64,000 nt of DNA from Pomacea canaliculata (Eukaryota; Mollusca; Gastropoda; Architaenioglossa; Ampullariidae), in assembly GCF_003073045.1 (NCBI RefSeq), contig NC_037591.1:27251319-27315318 (forward strand), read 5' to 3'. The position numbers and the translations under genes are program-made. This document shows positions 23,480-36,249 of the stretch, one piece after another (the first letter of the stretch is position 1; each line of letters begins with the position of its first letter). The notes beneath the pieces were generated by a model. It made no database searches. It saw only the letters and a program-made list of their open reading frames with translations, and was not told where the DNA came from.

Positions 23480-26400
23480 AAGTGCATGTACCTGTGTAAT
23501 TGTGCGTGTGGGAGTGAATGTATGTGATATACACAGAAGCTGGGAAAAGTGGCCTAGTGCATTCATAGACCAGCTTTTTCCATTCTGTTGTGATGATGTG
23601 AACAGATTTTCATGACTTATCATGACTACAACAGTGTATAAATGATGCTGGCTGGCTACCATTTAATACACAAGGTCTTCGGGTAAAGGGTGTAGGTCAA
23701 ATTCAACTTGCTGAAATGAGGAAAGGTTGTGAAAGAGAACCTTTGCCCTTGATAATGGAATAATTATTGCCTGTCTCAGCTGACTTTATTTTCAAATATT
23801 AAAAGTTGGATATTTTTTGTGCAAAGTGACATACATCTTTGGAAGTACACCTTATTTCTAAAAACTTTAATTTGCTTCAGTAGTATCTAAATTGTGTATT
23901 ATTGAAAATGATGCAGCCCTGGGTAGTAAGAAATAATGATTAAAAAGAAGATGCATTATCAAGTATTGCCTTTGTGTGATGAGCTGTGCCTGAACAATGC
24001 ACTATCTTTGAGGCAAAAAAGACAACTGATTATAGATACCTCTGAAGAAAGGGAATTGAAAAATAAAATGCAAGAATGTTTAATTTTAGGAAAAAGACTT
24101 AAACAGAATTGGCAACATTTAACAAACAGCATGTTTTCCCTCTTGTTGCGGCCCTATGCTCCTCGAGGAGTAACAAAGACTAAGCTTTGTTTTTCCCTGA
24201 ACTTTGTACAAACAAGACTATTTGGCAATACAATCCATGATAACCTTTGGTTGAACAAAAAAAAAAAACCCAATGTTTATAGGCAAAAGATATTTGCTCT
24301 ATTTTCTCTAATAGCTACTTTTAAAAAATATCCAGAGCATTACAAATATTTGGGATGATGGTGTCACAGCCTATATGCTCAGAACAAGAAATCATGCCAA
24401 GTTTTTGCAGGCTATACGACTTCTACATAATACAGAATATGATAGGAAAAAAGCAAAACTTAACAGGCATATCAAAAAAGAAAGATGAATTCCTGTAGTA
24501 ATGCCAGATTTTTGTTTCCTTGATCAGGATGGGTTGATTTAAGCTTCCAGGTGAAAACAGTTTATTATTCAGATGCCCCCTTAAGACTTTTTCTAAGAAC
24601 ACATTTATTAAGAACACATTTATAAATTGTTGGCAATTCAAGATGCTACTTCAAATTCATTTTGACTAGAGCTGCAGTGAGTGGTGTGGTTTTGGTACTG
24701 CCAGAAAAACGGTTACCCATATAAACTCTCACAGCACAGATTTTTTCATTTATTAAAAGGATTTTGTCCTGATTGCTAACGTTAAGTAGGGCTAGGGACT
24801 GAATGCTGCTGCAAAAATTCAGGAGTACCTCCAGCAATTTTGCTTTGCAGCTCATGCAATAGTTAATGTGCAGTTTCTGCTGGGTCACATTGTCCAATAA
24901 ATAATACTAGACATAATTTGTACCAAGCTGCATTTTGGCAGTGTGTCAGGTGGAATCATTCCGTAAAACCTTTGTATGTCTCGAGTCAGGACTGGTGCAC
25001 TGGCTTTAAACTGGCATTATCTCGTTTTCTTCTAACTTTATGGGGTATTACAAGACAACAAAAGGAGTGGGTGGGGTTGAGTTGATGTGACATGGACATT
25101 TCTGTCTGTAATGGTGGAACTGAGACACTGATGTCTTGTTTTTGTTAAGGCTGCTGTTTTTTTGTTTTTTTTTTGTTTGTTTTTTTAAGCGAGTCCCAGC
25201 ACACTCATTTTTATTCAGAGCATGACAGCCAACATTTGAGCAAAGAGCAGAAACTGAAGCAAGGTTCAATCCATGTTAGTAGCTTTTTTCTTGGTGTGAA
25301 GATGATGAGATATTCCACCCTTTTGACATTCTGCAGTTGCTTTCTCATATGTTCCTTGGCAGTGAGCTGAGTCTTTGAATCTTAATGGGAAAAAATCTTT
25401 AGATCTTAATCTGGTTTATCAGGGAAGGTTGAAGGTAGTGGGAGACTTTTTAACATGTTATCAAAGCCACTTCATGGTTGTGGTTTTTGGCTTTTTAATG
25501 CATCCTAATCAGATTTAAAACTCGTACAGAATAAATGGAAGAGCTTGTCTTTGTAAGTCAAGCAGCAGGGTCTGTTGAAATCTGGTTTTAAGAAAAGGTT
25601 TAGAAAAATATCTTTTATAAGCTGCCAGTTGGATAATAGGTACCAGAAAAATAGCTTTCATGATTTATTTTCTAAGACAATGTTATTTTTATAATATAAA
25701 CATTTTATTATAATAGTATTAAAGAGCTGTTTGTCACATTGTGTTAAAAAAATCTGAACAAAGCTTTGGTCCCTTAAATTTTAGGTGTTATTATGAGTTT
25801 TGAAACTTTATAAATTATTTACAAATGTTTGCCTGAACTGATAGTTTTGATCGAAGGTATATGGCAATCTTATAAGCATTCCTCTACATTTTATTTTTAA
25901 AGGCAGAACTTTTACTATCCAGCAGGAAAGAATGGATTCAATCTGGTAGAGGGAGGTCAGGCCAGATGGAAAAGAACCATTTGGGTAGCCAAGCAGTTTA
26001 TGTGCACCTCATCTCCCTCCATTGGATTGAATCATTTTTTTCTCATCATAAGCTTAAAGTTCAGTCTTTCAAAGTTTGTTGTGAATGCTGATAAAGGGTC
26101 AACACTTCACATGTTTAGAGGTGTTCTAGTGTGTTTTTCACTCACTAAAGTGTCTATTGATGTTTTGCAATATGTCTGTGGTAAGATTTGAGTAAAGGCA
26201 AACATCTTATTTTTGTCCTGCATAAGAAAAGTCTTATGGTTGTGGGAGTGTGCGAGACAAACAGGTAATTGGGTCTCTATAGTAGCTTGAGTTCTATGAC
26301 TTGAAAACACTGCCACCTCTTTCGTGCACATAACCTGCATGCCTGATTTTCTTACTTGCTCAGTTTTGGTGAAAATAAAATGTTGGCTTTGTCTCTAAAA

Positions 26401-27624
26401 TCTTTTTTATGCATGCATGGTAGTAAAAATATGCGATTGTTCTTATCCTTGGATTTACAATGAAGGGTATAATGGAATACAGTAACTTTTTTTTATGCTC
26501 AGTGTATGAAGGGGAGTTTTCTGTCCTGAGGAAAAATTCTCAAGATGGACCTGGGACAGAATAAAATTCTAAATGACTAAGGAAATGGATAGGCAGTGAA
26601 AAAATGTGAGGAAATGAACTTGATAAGAATGAGGAATACCAGAAAGATGATTCCATCAAGGGTGGTATAGCAAGTTTCAAATATTTGCAATCGTTATAGC
26701 TGTCGCCACCCACAATATCATGAGGTTGCAGCTATAAAGCGCTTTGAAATTCTGCCTAGAGAGCTTGGGTGTCTATGAAGATGTGCTCTTCACAAGAACA
26801 TTAAGATCAACAGCTCATACACACAAATGTGGGGCCCAACAAGCATGACAGCTGAAAGGTGGAGTGGGGTAAATGACAGTGAAAAAGATTGGTGTGGGGT
26901 CACCTAGGTCTAACAATACTTCAGTCCCAGAATAAAGTTTGGTTCCCACCTATGACTTAGTGAATATTCACCCATATTTTGGAAACAGTTGCTTCTCTTA
27001 GCTTTAACCAGTTATTAGAAATAAAAATCACTCCCCATTAGACCTTAAACCCTGAGGCAGATTAAGATTTAAAACGTAAGTTTCCTTGCAATTTAAGAAA
27101 AAATAAGGAAACTCTATATTTTGTGCATAATTCATGGTATTGAATAACAAAAAAATTTAAAAAGTAGAACATTTTATTCTAAAATATTCATGATACAAGA
27201 AAAACTCAAATTGGACGGACATTATCACATTTCAAGTCATGATGATATTGGTACAAGCTTGCAAGTATTTCTCTTTTTTTTTCGAAAAGTATCTCTCAGC
27301 AGACATGTGTTGCATGATCATTTACTTGACATTAATGATCCTTACTTTATGAGGGAAGAAAAATCACCATCACAGTTCTTAAAATTATTCTAATTATTGG
27401 TTCACAGGCATTAAAAAAAAACCCCAATTTATTTTACAATATTAAGTCAGAAAGCTGTCAACAACTACAACTGGAAGTGTGCCTCAAATTATCTCAAGTG
27501 ATTTGAAGGGGTACTGTGCAACTCAATCTTTTTACAATTGCCAACCATACTTGACAGCGCATCACACACACATAAACTAAATGTACCAACAAATATACAA
27601 AACCCTGTAGAAGGTGGAGACAAT
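23480..27624. other. Convergent 3' region between DDI and TMEM107
   Basis: It holds both 3'UTRs and AT-rich spacer. Possible polyadenylation signals are AATAAA near 24897 on plus and its complement near 27173 for the minus gene. One SINE fragment lies at 24142. Around 26735 the string CTATAAAGCGCTTTGAAAT resembles L2/SINE 3' ends, but I cannot delimit an element. No gene was seen. Confidence 0.55.
24142..24187 (+). repeat. SINE-like fragment with perfect CTCCTCGAGGAG palindrome
   Basis: TTGTTGCGGCCCTATGCTCC followed by TCGAGGAGTAACAAAGACTAA. Best-preserved of three related copies (3155, 8303, 24142). Confidence 0.6.
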
Positions 27625-29193
27625 TTACAGACCCTTTCTGAAACACAAAATCCCCAATATTGTGATAATTTCGGTAACAGCTGGGAAAGCACTGCAGAAG
27701 CCAAAAATATACCAGTACCAGTCACAAGGCCATGCATCAAACAGGAAATATGAAAGCGCCACTGCTGCTCCTGTGTGTGCAAAAGTTGCTGACTGTAGTC
27801 AAGGTAGCAATCAGAAAAGAGATCCAATGCATCTTGGAGGAATAATTAAAAAACAGACTTAAACAACTAAAATGGATGACATTAATATCGTGCTATAATT
27901 CTGTATTGATATACATAAAGTAAAGACCAACATGTAAGCTTCACGCAAGGATACAGAGAAGACTCTGGAATGGAAAAAACATGGTTAAGCCACCCATAAA
28001 GCCAATGAGCTCAAGCACAAACAGACCCAGGGTCACAGACAAGCCAATGATCATCCTGCAGCAAATGCAAAGACAACTTTAATTATAGTGGGAAATATCT
28101 GAAAAGTTATATGAAAAGCAATGTCTGTATTAATGCTAAGTACATAATATAATGGTTGGGATAAACCTTCAATTATAATGAATGTAAAATTTGTAAAACG
28201 TATATTCACACTCCTAAGAAGCATGCTCTTAGAGCTTAAGAACAAGAACGAAACATGGACCGCATACGAGGGACAGGAAAACAAATAACATAAACTATAA
28301 AAGGATAAACAACCGTACTAAATGATGAATAAAATCAAATACAGAAAACAAAGAGGAACCAAATAACAAGAACAAGAGCTGAAGAGTAACATGGTATTGC
28401 AAAAGGAAGGGTGCAAAAAAGGACTAGCATTAAAAAAATTATAAACAGTTTTTGTCTTCAATGTTGACATTTATTACAACAATTTTCATTATCTAAATTA
28501 TATTCCTTTCTTGTTTTTCAGGCACAAACATGTACAAATAGGTATCATTATGGAAAACTAAATGAATTTGTAGGCAAAATTTAGTGCAAGCATCCATATG
28601 TAAAATACAAGGCTGTATCTAAACAAACAGAAAAATCAATCCTTTCTTACTGAACATCTTTCTGATTATAGTCATCTTGGGTATACGTCTCTGGGAGGCA
28701 CATTCGAACATTCTCATCCTGGAACATATACACATTTATTATATTGTTCTATTAAAAGTAATGCTAAATCATAATAACCATATCTCCATGCTACTGAGAA
28801 ATATCAATCCTTTCTTATTCTTGAAACTGCTACAACTTTACTGTTTTATGCTATATTCAACACTGAACAGTAAATAAAAGACTAAGAAGCAGACTAAGTA
28901 TATATAGCCTTTTCAATATTTTATAGAACATGTCTGACAAATATGAACACCTCTGAATAAAGCTCCGATTTCACAAAATCTTTGTACCAATCTTAAAACA
29001 TTGAGAACATCAAAGCTATGCAACTTCTTTACATAATTTTCAATGGAAATAAGTGAGAAACTAGAATTCTTTATTTTATTTTTAAAAAGACCTTGGAGAA
29101 AGCTCTAACCCGTGACCAGAATATCACAATCACAATGATGAGATGAGCAACGATAGTTAAAAATCTCGCTGGAACAAGTCCCGTCAGCTTCAT
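27625..29193 (-). CDS. TMEM107: Transmembrane protein 107 (ciliary transition zone)
   Basis: Four coding exons read downward: 29193-29110, 28718-28651, 28055-27955 and 27788-27625, giving 138 residues with no frameshift (the human protein is about 140). Family-matching blocks are GLVPARFLTIVAHLIIVIVI, LSVTLGLFVLELIGFMGGLT, AHTGAAVALSYFLFDAW and WYWYIFGFCSAFPAVTEI. The sequence predicts four membrane helices, and the family acts in the MKS module of the ciliary transition zone. The third exon ends at a weak donor (GTATCC, phase 1), but using it joins QSLL to STFAHTG exactly where the family requires. Start ATG at 29193 gives the expected N-terminus. A SINE copy lies in the second intron. Confidence 0.94.
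28172..28432 (-). repeat. Dispersed SINE-like repeat, copy B
   Basis: Same family as 4408-4616 and 56179-56530, inside TMEM107 intron 2. Shares GAAACATGGACCGCATACGA, GGGACAGGAAAACAAATAAC and a tail region ACTAGCATTA with copy C. The tail-side ATT run is reduced. Confidence 0.75.
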
Positions 29194-30021
29194 TTTGCTG
29201 ATCTAGTGTCAGAACTACTGGAGTGATCTGAAGACTGCTAAATGATGTTCACAGATGCACATAAGTGCTTGTTTGTCACAGGTGTGTGACTTCAGTAAAG
29301 ACGACAACTGGGTTAGATTAGTTTCGCTTGAAAAAAATAACTGTTGGAAGTGTTGAAGATTGACATCTAGAGTCGAAACACTTTAAAACAAGGTTCGCCT
29401 TTCTCAGAATACTGTGAAATACCAAGCGCTAGCGGCATGTTGCTACTTGAAGACCGCCATTTTTTGTAGTGGCTTGGTGCGGTTGCGCAGACGCGAGGAG
29501 AGCAGAGTATCGTCCCCTGGAAGCGTTCTCGTATGTGGGAGACAGATTAGTAGCGCGGTTAAGGGTGTGAACACAAATATGCAGCTGATGATCTCGAGGT
29601 GCGTGGATCATCAAGCAGACATGCACTGAATGTTAAACGACGTCCGGTATCACCCTGCGTGTCCATTAATATTTATAGTATACTCAGCAGTACAGCATTT
29701 GAATGCAGCTCGCTTATAATGCCTTTACCTCGTCTGTGGGATGACGTCTGGGAATGATGTGGTCGAGATGAATAAGGCATTTGAAAGGGAGGGGACACAG
29801 TAGATTAATTTGTATATAGTTTCAATGCTATATGGCATTTTGAAACATTTAAAACAGGATAACTCATCAAATTAGGTTCTAGAAGTTCAGATAGAGAAAA
29901 GAAAACTATAATGATCGACACTTTTTCTGAAAGCGACTTCTTGACATAATTATTCGTTGAACATTCAACACGCATCAAGCTCTAACAGCACGCACAAACT
30001 TTCCTATTAGAGTATCCAGAA
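29194..30021. other. Upstream region of TMEM107
   Basis: Probable 5' flank of the minus-strand TMEM107 gene. Between about 29430 and 29600 base composition rises in GC and CpG (for example TTGCGCAGACGCGAGG), suggesting a promoter. Short open frames here look fortuitous. No perfect X-box was seen. Confidence 0.4.
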
Positions 30022-31842
30022 CAAATCAGTGGCGTAGGAACCAGGGGGGCAGCGGGGCAGCCGCCCCCCAAGGAAATAAGGGGGGGCAGGAATATCTTTT
30101 GCCCCCCCCCCAATATTTGAACGTAATTCTCACAAAGAGCAAAGAACTGAAGAAAGGTAGGGGAACGTAGAGAGGAACGGTCATCACGTCAAAAAGCGGG
30201 CCTGAGGCAAGTGGAGGCTCTAACACCTCTGACGATCAGATCGGGGACATTCGTTGGTATTGTTTTGCATGCTAATTGCAGGCTGTGTTGAAGCCTCAGC
30301 GAAGAAAGCAGCGGACAGTACATCGATACATCGAGTGTGGTCTCCCTCCCCCCATAATGCGACTCCTTTTCTTTGGCGGTTTTCGTTGACAACATAAACA
30401 TCCCCACCACTCGCTGTCACCCTAAAATTATCTGCTATCGCTTACACGAAGGGGCCGCATTGGCCATGGGGAACACAAAAGCCAGTAACGAATTAGTTGC
30501 ATAAATACCCCAGTCTTGCCAATCAGACAGGACCCTTACACTTTGTGAAAAGCTAGCGAAGCACGAGGATTCCATCTTACTAGACACCAACGGTTTGTGC
30601 GAATTGACGGCTTTGACTTCACCTAAGTAAAGCAAAGACTCTGAGTCTCTATATTGGTAGTTTTCTTTAGAGACAGAGAGACTGTATTATTGCAATCTAC
30701 GACTCAGGGGGAAGTGCATAAGTAACATTTCTAAAACTACACAAGGGCACCACTCTTTTATCATCACGACTGTGGCTGGTACTCAAATTTATTGTGTTAT
30801 ACTGTTTGGTTTGTATATATGTGTCGTGTTTGGTAGATGGCCATAGAACGTGTGCATCGCTGGCTCAGCACCGTCGGGTAGCGGAGCGAGGAAGGGGTGG
30901 CCTGCGGCCATTCCACTAGTTTCGTCCTGGCCACGGTGGTCTGGCCAGTTTATGGCCTTAATTATAGGGTAGCCTTGCGTCCTTCCTCTCTGGTCTCTTT
31001 GATTCTCTTTGGGGTGGATGGGCTATTTTCCCAGGGTGTGCGGACACCAAGTTCAGGTATAGGGCTGTGTCTCTTTGTAACGTGGATAATCTCGCGGACG
31101 CTGGTCCTGTGGGTAGGGAAAGTTCTGGAGGTTTCTCGAAGCCTAGAGAAACCTGACAAGGACTGGAGGAGGCGGGGCGGAAGAGGAGTTTTGCGGTGGT
31201 GGAGAGACCTGTGCCGTCTCTGGGAGTAGTCGGGGGTTTGCCACGTGCTGTGTGTAAACTGGCGTGGTGTCTAGAAGAGGGTTAGCAACCAGCGTATTTT
31301 CCCCGTTTGTTGTGAGATAGAACAAAGCGTGTCACGAGCCGTTGGGTGAGTAGGCGTAATTAATCTTTACCTTTGTTTTTCCACGCAGTTTTTCTGCTTA
31401 AAACAAACAAAACATACCACAGAAGTTCCATGACACAAACGCGCTTGAATAACTGTCTCATTATGCATGTATTTAAAGAGAGGGTTGATCTGCTTAATCT
31501 GGACGAGATTGCATGGAGTTCATTAATAGAAATCACCGAAGACGCAGTTTTTTTGGCAACTGCTTGCCAACTTGATTAATATGATTTATCTGATTATAAC
31601 GTTTATCACATTTCTTGTGAATGCGTTAGCCGGGGAGTCATTCTTTAATTTGTTTTTTCTTATTTAATGCTGCTTTGCCTTTTAACAATAAAGCAGCGAG
31701 TTGTGATGCTACACTGTGTACGTGCGTGCGTGCAGTACCCCCCCCCCATCCTTTTTACGTAATGTGCGAGTGCGAACGCCGTTCACTGTCAGCAGGGAGT
31801 TTGCCCCCCCAACGCCGAACATCTTCCTACGCCACTGCAAAT
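30022..31842. mobile_element. 1.8-kb DNA transposon, non-autonomous
   Basis: Element 30027-31837, bounded by the inverted 14-mer CAGTGGCGTAGGAA at the left and its complement at the right. G-runs and C-runs lie just inside both termini. Flanking direct repeats CAAAT (30022-30026 and 31838-31842) look like a 5-bp target duplication. No frame resembles a transposase. The interior at about 30840-31370 is GC-rich, unlike the surroundings, and may be a nested insertion. TIRs of this type occur in several DNA transposon groups, so I leave the superfamily open. Confidence 0.75.
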
Positions 31843-32709
31843 GGGTGGAAAAAGAGTTTGTAATTATATCAGGATTGGGTTGCTTTCCCGATCTCACCAC
31901 AAGAACAGCACAACACTCGATCTCATGGGCTCCAAGTCCTTAATTTACTGTTTCGCCAGTCGATGGTTCTGGCTAAAGCGCAACCTCCACACCACACATG
32001 CGCTCTCGATGAGAAGCAGCTCTCACTCTGCGCTGTCCCCTCACGTTCTGACTCCTGGGTTATGGTTATTGCCCTCTTCACCCAAGCTTCACGCCCGACT
32101 TCCCATCCAAACCATCCCCACACCTCCATCCTGTCACTATAGTCGACCACCTCCCGTTTTTCATCGGTCTCGGGTTGTCACCCGCCCAGTAATTACTCCC
32201 CCCCCCCCCTCAACCGCCAAGCCTGTACCTGTTCTGTGTGCGTGTGTATGCGTGCATTGTTCCATACTACTAAATAATCATCAAGTAGTTGTCCCATTGA
32301 GTGACATGCCATGTTACCTAAAGAAACTGTAATGTGACCAGGCGTCCCGCTTTTAGGTCTTTGACCTCGCGTCCCACCTGCTCACAAAACGTTCCGCTTT
32401 CTCTAAAAGGTCGATCAATGTCCTCCTTGTATTTAAAATCTGATTACCGTACATTGATTCGCATCCGTGCCTTTGCTTTTAGCATTTGCCTATCGCCGTT
32501 TGATTAATAATTTCAAAGTTGTCTCCTATGTAGTTTGTCTGGTCACCTTATCTTAAACCCACGCTACTCTCCAAATCACGTGACAGCTAGTTCGTACCTG
32601 CAGTAGTATCGTGCTCCGTGCAGTCAGATGCAGAACCTGAGTAGGGCAAGGTTCGAGGAGGCGTAAAGAATATTTCAAGATCTAGAACTTCGCGAGTGAG
32701 CTCCGCAAC
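31843..32709 (+). other. Upstream region of the alkaline phosphatase gene
   Basis: Moderate GC content with long C-runs (near 32200). Probably the promoter and 5'UTR of the downstream gene. No TATA box was evident close to the start codon. The open frame at 31841-32332 is proline- and serine-rich but has no family match and overlaps the transposon edge. Confidence 0.35.
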
Positions 32710-35700
32710 ATGGCCAGCGTCACCTCCATATGTCACGTGATACTTCTCGCAGGCATATTTACAATAGCGGTGTCTACTGACAAATCGAATTCTTCCGTAG
32801 AAGGTAAGGCGATCTACTCAAATAAAACATAGTTTACATAGTTAATGGCGTCTTTTAGTGGGTTTTTTTTTTGTTTTTGTTTTTTGTAGGATTTTTATGA
32901 AGAATTTTTAAACTATTGTGCCCAGGCCCGTTCCTAGCCCCTGCATGTGCTGCCCCTCGATAACGCGATCGCCACGGTTTTAATCAAAAGCGCGGGGCCC
33001 TATCGGCAGATGCCTCTTCTACCTGCCCCTAATCAAGGCCCTGATTGTGCACAGGAAAAAGATATAACTGAATTAATTCAGTGCTAATTAACAGAGATAA
33101 TTTGTTAACAAAAATACACGCTTGACAGTGTTTTGCTCTGAATAACCTAATTCCAGCTAGAATTGAAGCAGAAAAGTCAAGAACTGCTTTTATATATTTA
33201 AATACGCGACAAAGTCATTTCATTCTTTGATTATAATATGTCACTAAGATTTTTCGTCTTGATTTTTGTGCATGCTATTTTAAGTCTTACCTCAACTAAT
33301 GCCGAATGCCTTATATGCTTAGATTTTTAGAAAATTTCGTATTATGTATTATTTGTTTTTATGATTTATAACACATAGTCTCTCTCGCTCTCTTCCCTCA
33401 TTCTCCCCCTCCCCCACATCCTCTCTCAGTCTCCACTACCACGTCTGTCTTTGGTCTCCCATCTGAAGTGATTCTATTGTAAAATGCGAAGAGGAAGAAT
33501 GGCTAGTATTTTCATGTTGTGACTATCTTTCTCTAATGATTACTTTCAAAATTGGATTCCTCTATATAAACGTTAAAATCTTCACTTTTAAACAACAATC
33601 TGATTTAACACACATTTTCTTCAACACCAAAAGCAGTCTACACACAAGACAGAATTCTTTTGAAACTAAAAATGAATCGTAAATCGGCATGGTGATGGTA
33701 GCTTTTTCTTTCCAAGTGAAACCCCAGCGACGGCAGTGAGGAACACAATACTTAAATACGTGTTCAAATGTCTCAGTCTTTTCATCATGGTACACAAGGT
33801 AGACAAGGACAATATATAATTACGCGAAGCAGACTGCAAATGAGAGTGTAGAGAGTAAATTTCACCTGCTGTAACAAAGCCTTTTCTCTTAGATTGAGAG
33901 CTTGAGATGACGAGAGCCGTGTAAAGAAAACATTTGTTGTGGTCACCACAAACATTCGTAATGCTTGACGTTCGGCCTCGTGACACAGAAATGAGCAAAC
34001 GGGTGGACTAGTGATGGGGTGAAGCATTGTACACGGGAAGCGCAAGGTGTAATCAGGTTGTGGTGCCCTGGACTGGAGTCTTCTTCTTTCTCACACACAC
34101 ACAATCACCTGCTCCCCACCCCATCTCTCGCCCATCTCTCCCTCCACTGCTGTGTGTATGCGTGTACACGTCCGTGTGTTTGTGACCTACATTACACAGA
34201 AAGAACCTGATAAACATCAGTTTTATTCATCGCCTCTAGCTACCTGCATTTTTAGGAAGCAAGTACAGCTCTCGACACACAAAGGCGAATCTATTCATTA
34301 CAATTTTAGCGGCTTCAGATTATTATATTATCTTTAACATGAAGACTTTTTTTAAACTAAAAGATGTTTTCGTTAACTTCCATCCAGCTTAAAGTTGTAC
34401 TATTCAAAACCAGATTATAAATCGGATAATTTCTCACATTTTGTTATAACAACAAGAAGGAACTCTAGGCTGATGAGGACAGATGAAATAATAATGACAA
34501 TAGTTATTGTAAAACAAAGCGCAACAAAAGCTGATTTTACATCTATTTGAAGCTTCAAAAAGGAGTTTTTTTTCAGATATGTTTTCCCATGATGTTTACT
34601 GTCACATTCTACAGATATTATTATGGCCAACTGAGTTATAATTTATATCTCTGTCAGACTAGGTCAACATGTGAGGTGACTGTCAGTGTCAAGTATTTTA
34701 TAGCTTCCTATGTCACGGAAAATATCGCTTTGTCATATATAACTCTTCTGGAGTGTCGGTTATAGTGTGCTTATATTGTTATTTATAGCATTACTCCTCT
34801 TTTTCTTTCTTTCTTGTGTTCATGCCCCATGCACACCTCATGGCCGATGCACAGGCACTCACGGGTTGTTACCGTCTCTCTCTCTCTCAGATGCTATGAC
34901 TTGGAAGAGGCGGGCCTACAACAAGCTGCTGCAGACTGAAGACATTCAACCGATCGTCAAACGAGCTCGAAACGTTATCCTCTTTCTTGGCGATGGGATG
35001 GGCATCTCTACTGTCACAGCAGCCCGGATGTTAAACGGCGACGAGACATCGCTTTTGTACTTCGAGAACTTTCCAAATGTCGCCCTGTCTAAGGTGTCTT
35101 TTCCGTGAGGTTCTCGACCCATTGCCATTCAAATAAATGTCTCATCTTGACAGCTTTCTTGCACACTTATTTTAAAGGCTTAGTGGGGAGCAATTTTTTT
35201 TTCATAATGACTGACTTAAGCTGGGTTAATATTTCCAAAAATCTGGTGATGTGAATATGGGAGTACATGTACTTCGAGAGATTTAACCAACAGCAAAACG
35301 TTTTCCCGACTAGCTTAATTATTTATTCAACCATGAGCTGTCAGGAAAAATTTCAATATACCGAAAATAATCCAGGCTTGGCTTGAAAAGTTCTCCATGA
35401 CCAAGTATCGGTTTTGTGCGGACTGTTTAGACTACTGTGCGGACTGCACGGTGACGGACTCGGCTGCCTCCTCCACGGCCTACCAGTGCGGGGCGAAGAC
35501 TAACTCAGGCGTACTCGGGGTAGACGCACACGTGCAGCGTTCTAACTGCACGCAGTCACGTGCACCAGGTGTGGCCTTGACCTTCATCCTGGACTGGTCT
35601 CTAAGCGAAGGTAAGTTGTGAGCAAGGGAAAGGTGTGCACAAGGTGTGATGTTGTAAGACTTAGTAGTATTCTTAGAAGGAAGCAATGTGTTAATCCGAC

Positions 35701-36192
35701 AGCAAGAATGAATTGAAAGAAAATTTGATTATAAGTTGCATATATATATAAAATAAAAAGGTTCTAAGAAAAACAATGTTCCAGGATTTTTATTAGGAAC
35801 AGCTTACGAAACGTTATGCTCTTAAGACACAGCAATTATTATTTTTTCCCTCATATCTGTGTGTGTGTTCACTTCCTGAACGGTCTACGTGCTTAACGAC
35901 TTTCTCCCTCCCATGTAGGTAAGTCGGTAGGCCTGGTGACCAATACTCGTGTTACCCACGCCACCCCTGCGGGGGCCTACGCCAACACACCTGAGAGAGA
36001 CTGGGAGGGAGACGTAGATCTTACTCCCGACGCTGTGCAAGAGGGATGCCGGGATATCGCTCGCCAGCTGGTGGAGGACTACCCGCAAGTGCAGGTAGGT
36101 GAGAGTCTGGAGAAACCCAGATTAGAAACGTATTTCTCACGTAGTCTCACGTAGTCCTACGTTCCAGCCTTAAATAGAATCATCATCATCTT

Positions 36193-36249
<57 letters not shown>

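Noticed and set aside
26730..26780. L2/SINE-like string with TAAAGCGCTTTGAAAT
   Set aside because: No second copy, boundary or tail visible, so no element can be delimited.
31841..32332. 163-codon plus-strand open frame
   Set aside because: Pro/Ser-rich translation with no family similarity, crosses the transposon boundary, and the region behaves like an upstream flank.
35389..35430. Alternative acceptor making an ALPL exon 3 start at 35390 in phase 0
   Set aside because: It would avoid one frameshift but insert about 14 extra residues with a weak splice site; the usual family junction (SK|TYC) fits 35431 with one missing base better.
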